From assembly GCA_014529385.2 (NCBI GenBank), contig CM043947.1, positions 116,019,587 to 116,083,586 on the forward strand: 64,000 nt of DNA, given 5' to 3'. A program made the translations under genes and the position numbers. The DNA comes from Adiantum capillus-veneris. Taxonomy: Eukaryota; Streptophyta; Polypodiopsida; Polypodiales; Pteridaceae. Shown here piece after piece: positions 22,400-31,587 of this stretch. The notes beneath the pieces are model-generated. The model saw only the letters and a program-made list of their open reading frames with translations. It did not search any database and was not told the origin of the DNA. Each line of letters starts with the position of its first letter. Position 1 is the first letter of the stretch.

Positions 22400-23074
22400 G
22401 AGGCTTGAAATGAGCACTTTTTTGCAATTTTCTCAAAGACAGTCCTTTTATGATATTTTTTAAGCCTATAAATCAAGTCAAAACTTAATTAGGCCTAAAA
22501 TGTCAAGAAAAAGTAAATAATCTGAGTTTTGGTCAACTTCTTGAATTTTTTACCTCGAAGTGTCCTTGAGCTTACCCACTTGTTCGGACAACTCTTAGGC
22601 TTACTCCCTAGTTGGATTGACTAAATTCGAGTCTTTTCATGCTATTTCTAGCCGTAGACCTGAAATTCTGCAACTTTACATAACAACTCACACTTGATTC
22701 TTTCAGAGAGAGCAATGCTATGAAATCCACCTCAGATCCTACCTGCCCTACTCCTAGTTTCTCATCCAATGGGGTTGTGAAAAGTGTTCACAAACACTCG
22801 TTTCTTGTGTTTTTTATGTTTTTCAGAGTCTTGATCTTAAGACTTGTCTCATCTACCAATCATTCTCCAAATCCTAATCTAAATCTACAATCCTACAGTC
22901 CTAAAGGTACTCAGCAAGTACGATTACTTCCAAGCTACCTCTACACAACAAAAGACGACAGTCTTAAGCTATGCGATTTCTAAAAGAGAGTTTTGAACTC
23001 TAGGCGAACCTAGAGAAAGTTAAAGGACAATTACACAAGACACTCGTGTTTTTCCCTAGTTTAGGTCTTTTCGA

Positions 23075-23092
23075 TCCCCGGTAGCGGCGCCA
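23075..23092 (-). promoter_or_regulatory. PBS of A1 (tRNA-Asp type)
   Basis: The minus strand reads TGGCGCCGCTACCGGGGA, two bases after the LTR end. It resembles the complement of the plant tRNA-Asp 3' end, as used by Athila-type elements, with two differences. Confidence 0.75.
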
Positions 23093-23094
23093 AA

Positions 23095-23992
23095 TGTGGG
23101 ACGCATATCTAATCTCACCATCCTATCTTATTGCAGTGTTAGCGAGAACAACGATTAATTTGTCAAACCATGGGACGAAGCTCACTCGACTAGTTCATAG
23201 AGGCTACAAGAGGTTGTCAATATCTCAGAAAACAACTAACAACTCGCATCTAACTCAAGCTACACTCAAGTGACTGAAATCACCAAAAGCCAATCGCTCA
23301 TCGGCAAACAGTTCACATCCGTTACAACATTAAATGACATCCAAATGTAACAAAACTTCTAGGATAAGTTTATAAGACCTAAGCACACATGCCTATGGCC
23401 TCAAATCCCACTTTAGGTCAAGTTACAAAATCACGATTATTAACAACAGTGGATTTTATGCATCTAAATGCTTAGCAATAATGCCCCAATACCCCGCCTA
23501 TGCTTAGTTTTTTATTTGAACATGTAAATTCCTAGTTATGATGAAATTAGGCCGTGGGTCGGCGATGCCAAAAGTTGCAAAATACTGTGAATGGCTTATG
23601 TCAATGCGTAGAGATCTTACGTGCGGTTGCAATGCAACAAACTCATTTGCAATGTGACAACCGGGGAGGGAGTAGGAAGCGCGAGAAGGAGAGAAGTTAG
23701 CGCCGTTAGCTCACGCTTTGTATTTCTTATCCAAAAACTTGTAAAAACCTTACAAAAAATTGGCTTTTATACCTTAGCCAAGGTTTTTGGGTGGTCAAAA
23801 GTAATAATCTGGAGTTCTACCAGAAGCTGGGAATTGACTGGCTGATACAATCTGGAAGCTTATAGCATCGACTCATTAATTACAAAGTTTACCAAGAAAA
23901 TAGGAGTTACAATATTCCGGACTTATCACAATAATAATTGTTTTACAAGGAGAACTCCGAAAAATGGTGTCCACGTTAGCTTGCTGCTAACA
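23095..23992 (-). repeat. 5' LTR of A1
   Basis: 898 bp. On the minus strand it begins TGTTAGCAGCAAGCTAAC and ends GCGTCCCACA, next to the PBS. The other copy is at 3938-4790 in the opposite orientation. It contains a degenerate copy of the leader palindrome at 23420-23449 (AGTTACAAAATCACGATT..). Confidence 0.85.
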
Positions 23993-25302
23993 ACCCTTGT
24001 TTTTGTTTTCTTCGTCTCTAGGTTCTTAGCACCTTCCTTTTGAGCTTGCACTCTTGTAACTACTTGAACTGGTACGACATTTTCATCTTTTGAGCTATTG
24101 GTAGCTGAATGATTCCTTAGACAGTTGACGTGATCTTTATAGCTTGGTTTGGATTTTCTGGACATCTAGGGATCAAGTGAATAACACCACAGTCAAGACA
24201 ATAGGCATTCACCTGGCTGATCTCCGTTTGAGGACATTGTTTGACCAAGTGGTTATCACGGTCTTTGTGACAATCTAACTCTACTTGAGGAGCTTCTTCT
24301 TGCAATTCCTCTTGGTTGTAAACGGGTTGTGACCTAGCTAAGCCTCTATTTTCAATGAACTGCAATGTCCTTTTGTCCATCTCATACCTTCTTTCTTCAG
24401 GTCAAAACACATGAGGTGGAGGTTGTACCGGCCTCACTACTCCATTTGTTTCTCTAATCTTCTGTCGCTTCGAAGGGCAGTACCCTCTTTGGTTGTTATA
24501 ATACATTGCAATTGGTTCTATCACTTGTTTGTTAGATACTTCCGTCATCTACGTATATCTCATGTCTATAGGCATTCTAGCAATTGACAGTGTAGGCTGT
24601 TGTCCTAAGACAAGCTGTGGCCTTGAAACTCCTAATGGTCTTGGCGTATTCCCCATATCGTATCTAGGTGGAGTAGGTGCTACTGGAATAGGTTGTATAT
24701 ACCTCTCCCTAGAATTTTCCATGCTATAGTAACACTCTTCTCTCATATGGTTTGTCCATTTTCTCTCAATTTCCCACCATAGAGGTTCTTGGAGGTCAGA
24801 TTTAACTAGAGGAGCAAGTCTTTGAGCTAATCCTTCTATAAGACTCATTTTCTCACTACATACCTCTGGCTTTATTGTGGGTTGGGTTCTTGGTGAGTCA
24901 CTCCTGTGACAAGAGGTGTCACTCTCACTCTCAGTATCATATTTGCTCAAGGTTCTGCTCTAATTTGGATAGGAGTAAGTTATGGGGGGTGGTGATGGTA
25001 CATATGGTCCTATTATGGACGTAATACCACCTCTATAAAAGTCATGTTCTATGGTTGCATCTAGGTACAACCATGGCCCATTAGGCAAATTCACTTAAGG
25101 AGGCATGCATGCCATCTCTATGATCATTTCATCTCTTGTTATTGCTCTAAAAGGGAATACAAATGGCTCCCTTTTTGGAATTCTCTTGTTTGGTGGAGGT
25201 ATCCGTGGTCCTTCATTGACTAAATATCCACCTTTAAAAAAGTCATTTTTTATGGTTGCATCTGGGTACATCCATGGTGGTAATGTTGTTGGGTCGTCCC
25301 TA
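23993..25302 (-). pseudogene. gag fragment of A2
   Basis: Pieces: PWMYPDATIKNDFFKGG and, repeated, LYLDATIEHDFYRGG (25020-25290); SKYDTESESDTS (24950); KWTNHMREECYY, as in A1 and A3; VSRPQLVLGQQP; a His/Cys motif CLDCGVIHLIPRC (24180-24230); and VQVVTRVQAQK (24030), cut at 23993. Several stops. The central capsid domain is not seen. Confidence 0.7.
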
Positions 25303-25326
25303 AGACATTATACGCGTATAAAGTCT
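25303..25326. repeat. A2 leader palindrome 1
   Basis: AGACAT-TA-TACGCGTA-TA-AAGTCT. One unpaired position per arm. It lies at the gag end of the leader. Confidence 0.85.
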
Positions 25327-25705
25327 TTTTGCTCATATTTCACTTAGATTTCTACCCAAGGTACTCCTTGATGCAAACAACAAGAATATGTGATTACAAC
25401 AAATTTTGGATAACAAAATTGCACAAAATCAACACTCTTTTACCTTTACCTTCTTATATCTACAAAATTCTCTTTAAATGCAAAATTATGTGTCCAAATG
25501 AGATGAAATTTTGCAAGCAAGCTTAACACATCATTTCCAACCCTCCTATGTGGTCAAAAGTGAAATTTGACTTTTAGATCTGGCCTTGACACATCATACG
25601 TCTATGTGCTTAAATTTTGACAAAATTTGGTCTATGAGCTTGTTCTGTGGTGTTGAACACCTTGGTATGCTCATATTTCAATTTTAGTCTCTAAAAGTTT
25701 TTTTT

Positions 25706-25729
25706 AGACATCATACGCGTATGACGTCT
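25706..25729. repeat. A2 leader palindrome 2
   Basis: AGACAT-CA-TACGCGTA-TG-ACGTCT. The variable pair is CA/TG, with one mismatch in the outer arm. Confidence 0.85.
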
Positions 25730-25988
25730 AGCTGGTCAGAATGAAGTGAATTTCACTCCAGAGGTTCCTCACTACACCAGCAACTCACAGCAAGTTTCAA
25801 AATTGAATTTGACATTTTTTGAGCAAGTTATGGCCAATACAAGTCTTTACTTTGCCTAAATGCGTCTTTGGTCTTTGCAAGCCCAAAAATTCTTCAATTT
25901 TGATGAAATTTGAACTATATGCTTCTTAAATGTTGTAGATCACAAGGGTACACGCAGATGTAACTTTTGACCTCAGATCTGGCCTCTA

Positions 25989-25998
25989 AGACATTATA
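25989..25998. repeat. Left half of an A2 palindrome split by element F
   Basis: AAGACATTATA is followed three bases later by the F LTR. The right half, TATGATGTC, stands at 29372-29380, just beyond the other F LTR. Confidence 0.65.
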
Positions 25999-26001
25999 GG
26001 T

Positions 26002-26851
26002 TGTTGGGAAACAAGCAAACTAAAACACCTCTATAGCGATGTCACCCAAGAGCATTGCAAGAGAAATACAAGACACCAAAATCTTTGCAAAATCCCTTTG
26101 AAACACTAGAAGTCCTACAAGAGTAGTCCCCTTGGGAATTTACTAGCCGTCGCCCACCCAAGAGACTATGTCACATAGTAGCAAAACCCTGCCAAAGCAT
26201 GGATTTACAACACACGCTGACCAATGCATATGAATACAAGGGCCTACCCTTTCACCATTGAACACCACAAACCCACAACTCCAACATCAATTCCATAATT
26301 CCTAGATACATGCCCTCCCAATCTGCCTGCACACAATTTGCCACTAGGCTACCATAGCCATAACCCTGCAGAGAACTAGTTGTAACCTGAAGAGCACAGC
26401 TTCAATTGGTTCATTTTAAAGCTTGAGATAAATCTTAAAAAATGACTGGCGAGAATCTACACGCCACTACATGCAAAAGTGATGCGAACAGGGAGATGTC
26501 CTGGTACGATTACGCGTAGAGTAGGCAAGGCAGGGGCAAAAACTGCAACAGAAACCATCAAGGAGGCACAACGAGATCAAACCTGAAATTTTCTAGATTT
26601 TGGCTAAACATTTTTAAGTTTTTACACGAGCTTAAGTTATATACAAGTCTCACTTCCAAAAACTCACTCACGAGCACTTAGAGCAGCTTGACAACTGTCA
26701 CTAGACTAGCGACTTGCAGTGCATGTACATGTGGTTGCTAAAGCAAGCTAAAAACCCAACAAAAAGAAAGACCACTCACACTTTTGGCATTGGACCTCAT
26801 GTCCGTATGTACAAATGTACACAAAGCGGGGTGTCAAAAATGCGCCCAACA
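26002..26851 (-). repeat. 3' LTR of F
   Basis: Plus strand begins TGTTGGGAAACAAGC and ends TGCGCCCAACA. It aligns along its full length with 28495-29366, with scattered substitutions and small indels. Confidence 0.9.
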
Positions 26852-27504
26852 TAGTTAAGCATATTTTCCACCCGGATGAAAGGTCCATACAACATAAGCA
26901 CAAAATGCATGAAGAAACACCAACCATATCAATTATCTCACTCCCAATATCAAAGCATAAACCATATGTAGAATCCAAATCCTCGTTAAGCATAAAGTAC
27001 TCTCAACATATACCACACAGAGACACCCTTTCATTACTATAGCATGTAAGGAATCCTTTAACATTTCATTCAAAATGTGTTCAACTTTTAACTCAGCCAT
27101 TTTCATATCCTCTTGCATATTCATCTCATTATCCCCACGCTTGACTAAGCATCCATCCACCAATTCAATCACACCATGCTTGATATGTAAGACATCTTCT
27201 ACACATAGCTTCCTATCCTTAGCATAAGGATCAATCAAGGAATCATCAACCATATCTCTGTAGGCATCCAAATTAAATTTTCATGGATTTTCACATCCTC
27301 AAACACCTCCAAATTCTCCTTCTTGATCAAGGCATGGCTGCATACATCATCATAGATACAAGTACGAGAGTCCTCATGGAAAATCTACTCATTGACAAGG
27401 TCTGAAACATGCTCAATAGCATTTTCATTTATTGGAAAAGGCTCAACAATAGCATACATTTGAGAGACCTCTTCATTAACATCATTCACTTGCATAAAAG
27501 TATT
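26852..27504 (-). pseudogene. 3' interior of F
   Basis: An open piece, 26933-27271, reads MDAYRDMVDDSLIDPYAKD and continues with VEHILNEMLKD. It may be a C-terminal extension of the gag frame after stops, or a leftover of a pol linker. No recognisable domain. Confidence 0.4.
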
Positions 27505-28490
27505 CTAATTAACTTGCAAATCATCAGCAACCACTTCACATGAAGGAGAGGGACACTCAGTATCCACTTTAACATCACCCAAATGCTCATCTTTCACATT
27601 GGACACATCAACAATGGCATCTACAACTTGATTCTCATCATGATCATTCTTTAAGACTTCACTACTTGCATCCTTTTCCTTCTCATTAACTTCCACATAG
27701 GTAGAAACATCACCTTTGGCATGTAGAGCACCATTAAGTGGCATAAACAACAAGGATGACATAATGAGAGAATTATTCTTAGCCTCTTTCTCCTGAGTAC
27801 ATGCTGGATTCTTTCTCTCAAGAGAACCATCATGATATAATACTTCATCATAGGCACTCTTTTTACCTATAGCAATCCATAGAGAAACCTTTGGCTCCAC
27901 ATCACCCTGCAATCCAAGATCTTGCATTCTCTCTAACTTCCATTCTTTATGCTTTGCAACCCTTACTGGATCCTCAAATATAAGTGGCCTTTTAAGCTCA
28001 CCATTAAACCTCAAATCAACCCTCAAAATTTGCATAAATGTACACTTCCTAAGCATAAGAGGAGGAACATCACTTCCCAAAGCAACACACCATCTCTTCC
28101 ATAAAGCATTGAACTCCTTGGCAAAGGCATCTACACTTTGACCATCACATTGTGCAAGTTCTTCAATAGAGTGCCATACATCAGTTGGGTACTCTACCTT
28201 ATTGAACCTCTCAAGAAAATCCTTCTTGACCTCATGATAAGTCATCACTTGTGAAGGTTGAGATGATTTCAACCAAGACTCCTACTCATCATACCATGTC
28301 CTTGCATTGTCTTTCAAGCAAAAGAACAAAATATGGAGCATAATCTTTGGATCTTCCTTATTTTCCATCAAACAAGCAAACTCCATCTTCTCAATGAAAC
28401 CTTTGGAAATCCAAGAAACTAAACGCCATGTCTTCCAAAACCTGTAAATTGAAGGTAACTTAAAGCGATTGCTCGGTGGCGGGCACCAAA
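27505..28490 (-). pseudogene. gag of F
   Basis: 28282-28490 encodes MEFACLMENKED, MLHILFFCLKDNARTWYD. A stop follows, then a 255-aa frame (27505-28272) SSQPSQVMTYHEVKKDFLERF, WHSIEELAQCDGQSVDAF and an acidic tail. The pattern LxxxARTWYDE..W..FLERF is a Retrotrans_gag core. The single stop follows YDE, at a position where a Trp is common (ESW follows). No CCHC knuckle. Gag alone implies dependence on enzymes from another element. Confidence 0.75.
28471..28488 (-). promoter_or_regulatory. PBS of F
   Basis: The minus strand reads TGGTGCCCGCCACCGAGC, six bases after the 5' LTR end. The tRNA is not identified. Confidence 0.7.
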
Positions 28491-28494
28491 ACAC

Positions 28495-29366
28495 TGTTGG
28501 GAACCAAGCAAACTGAAACACCTCTATAGAGATGTCATCCAAGAGCATTGAAAGATAAATACAAGACACCAAAATCTTTGCAAAATCCCTTTGAAACACC
28601 AGACGTCCTGCAAGAGTAGTCCCTTTGGGAATTTACTGGCCGTCGCCCACCCAAGAGACTATGTCACATAGGAGCAAAACCCTGCCAAAGCATGTATTTA
28701 CAACACACGCCGACCAATGCATATGAAGACAATGTCCTCCCCTTTCACCATTGAACACCAAAAACCCACAACTCCAACATCAATTCCATAATTCCTAGAT
28801 ACATGCCCTCCCAATCTGCCTGCACACAATTTGCCACTAGTCTGCCATACGGATAACCCTGCAAAGAACTAGTCGTAACCTGAAGAGCACAACTCCAATT
28901 GGGTCACTTTAAAGCTTGAGAGAAATCTTGAAAAATGAATGGAGAGAAAGTTAAAGATTAACAAATTTGAATCTACACACCGCTACATGCAAAATTGATG
29001 CGAACAGAGAGCTGTTCGGATATGACTACACGTAGAGTAGGCAAGGTGGGGGACAAAAACTGCAACAAAAACCATCAAGGAGCCACAACGAGCTCAAACC
29101 TGCAATTTTCTGGAGTTTGGATGAAATGTTTTAAGTTTGTACATGAGTTTATGTTATATACAAGTCTCACTTCAAAAAACTCACTCATTGGCACTTACAG
29201 CAGCTTGACAGCTATCACTAGACTAGTGACTTGTAGTGCATGTACATGTGCTTGCTAAAGCAAGCTAAAAATCCCACAAACAGAAAGCCCACACACTTTT
29301 GGCATCGGGCGTCATGTCCGTAAGTACAAATTCACACAAAACGGGGTGTCAGAAATACGCTCAACA
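28495..29366 (-). repeat. 5' LTR of F
   Basis: Plus strand begins TGTTGGGAACCAAGC and ends ATACGCTCAACA. It is next to the PBS on its left side, so it is the 5' LTR of a minus-strand element. Confidence 0.9.
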
Positions 29367-29641
29367 ATGTGTATGATGTCGTTTGTTAAAATTTTAGTTT
29401 TGTTTCTACGAGAGGTGCCCCTTAGTGTGTACAACAAGAATATCATCTCGCAACAAATTTTGAAACTCAAAATTGCTCAGAATCATCAGTTTTTACAAGG
29501 AAATTCCCTAAAAGAGTAAAATCCCCCGAGTTTTCAATCTATAAGCCCAAATCATATGAAATTTGGTGTATGTGCTCAACACAACATGTAGAAGATGGGT
29601 ATAATGTCAAAAGTTCAATATTGCTGCCAGAATCACCCATC

Positions 29642-29665
29642 AGACATCATACGCGTATGATGTCT
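29642..29665. repeat. A2 leader palindrome 4 (perfect)
   Basis: AGACAT-CA-TACGCGTA-TG-ATGTCT, perfectly symmetric over 24 bp. Confidence 0.95.
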
Positions 29666-29909
29666 TCTGATGAATTTTTGGACAAAATTCATTTACAAGT
29701 ATCCCCAAGTCTCTAGCACTGGTTTTTACGCACTTGTACCAATTTTCATGCAAAAATGTGTATTTTCCATTTCAGACACTCTGTCTTTTGTCTTTTGGGT
29801 GTCCAGAGTTCGTCCAAACTCTATTTTCAATGTGTACTTAGGGTAAAACCCCCATTCTAAACACTCTTGTGCATTTAGATTTTTAGATTTGGTCTCTAGA
29901 TGCCCCTCG

Positions 29910-29933
29910 AGACATTATACGCGTATAATGTCC
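29910..29933. repeat. A2 leader palindrome 5 (22 bp perfect)
   Basis: AGACAT-TA-TACGCGTA-TA-ATGTCC. It is symmetric apart from the outermost base; the variable pair is TA/TA rather than CA/TG. Confidence 0.95.
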
Positions 29934-30449
29934 CAGTTTACAAAATTGAATATTTTCTTCACAAAACCCTTGCACATGCCCTCTTATATGTACAATATCA
30001 ATGAAATTTCAACAGAAAGCTATTTATTGCATTTTTCTCTCAAAAGCAGACTTTTCAAAGCTCTTAAATGCAAAGAAGCACCTTAGCAAATAAATCAATG
30101 ATGAATAGCTCTAGGTCAAAATCAAATCACTTACCTAAAGCTACTCCTACAAATCATATGGGATTTTGCATCTATGAGCAGAAAAATGCTTCAATGCCAC
30201 ACATGGACTAGCAAACGTTTTTATCACCTCACAAACCACTCGACCACCACAACAACTACTCTAATCTACAAATCCTAACTAAATCTACCTAGTCGCAGAC
30301 CCTCGGTAAGACACACGCTTCCTAGCTATCCACTTGATCTTGCAATAACCAAAGAGGATCCACTTTAAGAAAAATGCTTTCTTTAGCCAAAACTAAAGCA
30401 AGCAACCATCACATGAGTGTTAGTAGGAACACCTACCTAAGTCCTTAAA

Positions 30450-30467
30450 TCCCCTACAGCGGCGCCA
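30450..30467 (-). promoter_or_regulatory. PBS of A2
   Basis: The minus strand reads TGGCGCCGCTGTAGGGGA, next to the LTR start TGTTGCGGG at 30469. It is the same tRNA-Asp-type site as in A1 and A3, with substitutions. Confidence 0.75.
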
Positions 30468-30468
30468 A

Positions 30469-30903
30469 TGTTGCGGGAGCAAATCACACCACCCATAAAG
30501 TGCATGTAACACAACCTAGATCAACGTAATGTCAATCAAGGACACAAATGACACAATAGGCACACGGAGAAAGTCTCTATAGCTTGTCAGGCTGAGACCA
30601 TCCTACACATACAACACTCTGGAAGGCCAACTAAACCACAACCTAGAATCTCACTACTTCAACTACACCACCTAACCCACATACACATAAACAGAAGAAA
30701 ACTCACTAAATCATGACAAAATCATATGAAACTTAAGGAACACGATTCCCTGACTAGGATACACCTGTCCCTAAGCCTCTACACTCAAAACCCTAGCTCT
30801 AAACTCATCTGCAAAAAACACGTATAAAGACAAAATAAAATTTTGGAGGTGCTCAAACTAAAAGCTATGAGCACCTATGCGTATCAAAAAACGGCTGCAT
30901 TTT

Positions 30904-30980
<77 letters not shown>

Positions 30981-30997
30981 CGGTGTGTGTGTATAGG

Positions 30998-31081
<84 letters not shown>

Positions 31082-31315
31082 AATGTATGCGTAGGAAATT
31101 AAAATTAAAGAAAGAAAAATTAAAGAAAGAAAAATTAAAGAGAGAAATGAAATGAAATGTTATATTAATGTCTTCGAAAGGCCAAAGCGACCTATGAGAT
31201 AAGAAAGTTACAATGTGGTGGATCTGATACAAAGTCAGAGTAAAAAGATGACAAAATGACTAAATAAAATATTATGGAATCCTAAACTTCTGTGTGTGGA
31301 CTAAACGGCTAAAAC
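30469..31315 (-). repeat. 5' LTR of A2 (outer end tentative)
   Basis: The inner end is fixed by the PBS. The outer end at CTAAAACA is the best CA candidate by size (847 bp, against 898 and 936 for A1 and A3). It contains a half-palindrome at 30819-30832 (CACGTATAAAGACA) and a long (GA)n. Confidence 0.55.
30906..31077. repeat. (GA)n microsatellite in the A2 LTR
   Basis: Two GA blocks interrupted by CGGTGTGTGTGTATAGG. The translated RERE ORF over it is not a gene. Confidence 0.95.
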
Positions 31316-31587
31316 AGCTAGCTAGGATAGGTAGATCGTAGGAGATCCAGCATCTGTCGTTGGCCGATCTCATCAATCTCCTCCATAGTTAGTAGTCTGA
31401 CCGGGCGTTGTGCATGTCGAGCCAAAGTGACCTGGATCATTTGATGCAGCCTATGACTTCATTTGACCAGCTCAAAATACATTCGAAGCTCAACTCTCAC
31501 CTTTACACATGAAAGTCCTCTAGGGAGCAACAACAGCATTGTCGTTGCTCTTAGAGACAAGCTTCCTCCTCAAAAAAGGTTGGGCGG
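31316..31587 (-). pseudogene. Unidentified coding-like fragment
   Basis: On the minus strand (about 31330-31560) a frame reads ATTMLLLLPRGLSCVKVRV, MYFELVK, one TGA, QMIQVTLARHAQRPVRLLTM, DEIGQRQMLDLLRS and a stop. Its composition is protein-like, but I do not recognise the family. It may be a transposon remnant, since it lies between the A2 LTR and the satellite/CACTA block. Confidence 0.3.

Larger units (their letters stand above)
21112..23074 (-). other. Leader of A1: diverged ~285-bp units, each with a palindrome
   Basis: Non-coding. Units share phrases such as CAAGTTTGGACAA, CCAAAT..ACCAAA..TTGTGGG and GGTATGC/ACTC, in a fixed order ahead of each palindrome. Palindromes start at 21512, 21791, 22085 and 22374 (spacings 279, 294, 289), with a half-copy at 22511. 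No ORF of interest. Confidence 0.7.
16792..23992 (-). mobile_element. Family-A Ty3/gypsy-like element A1 (5' part)
   Basis: Read from the right on the minus strand: LTR (23992-23095), tRNA-Asp-type PBS, a 2-kb leader with palindromes, gag starting MNLRSG (21111), two CCHC-like knuckles, and an aspartic protease with DSGAG. No RT follows; after the protease flank the sequence passes into B2 at 16791. The LTR lies directly against truncated gag of A2 at 23993. The LTR/PBS/gag/PR order supports an LTR retrotransposon; the superfamily is inferred from the PBS and gag. Confidence 0.8.
26002..29366 (-). mobile_element. Element F: short LTR retrotransposon with gag only
   Basis: 3365 bp. LTRs of 850 and 872 bp (26002-26851, 28495-29366) bound a 1.64-kb interior with a PBS (28471-28488) and a gag frame but no protease, RT or integrase. 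This structure corresponds to non-autonomous TR-GAG elements. It is nested in the A2 leader inside one of the palindromes. Confidence 0.85.
29367..30449 (-). other. Leader of A2, PBS-proximal part
   Basis: Non-coding, AT-rich sequence of the same kind as 25330-25990, with two palindromes. No ORF of interest. Confidence 0.6.
23993..31315 (-). mobile_element. Family-A element A2 (5' part), with element F nested in its leader
   Basis: LTR (30469-31315), PBS, palindrome-bearing leader (25303-30449, of which 26002-29366 is element F) and the start of gag. Gag is cut off at 23993 by the A1 LTR. Same orientation as A1. Confidence 0.75.

Noticed and set aside
16792-23992. Family A as an integrated pararetrovirus (caulimovirid)
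   Set aside because: Clear LTRs, tRNA-Asp-type PBS next to the LTR and a gag with MNLRSG start; no movement protein or caulimovirid RT seen.
26002-26851. F LTRs as a MITE or helitron
   Set aside because: Two long direct repeats with TG..CA ends, a PBS and gag between them show an LTR element.
25303-29933. Palindromes as a CRISPR array
   Set aside because: Spacing is irregular, about 280 bp, spacers are homologous rather than unique, and the context is a plant retroelement leader.
30843-31094. 83-aa ORF of Arg-Glu repeats
   Set aside because: Pure translation of the (GA)n microsatellite; the same holds for ORFs near 47694-48064 and 57149-57514.
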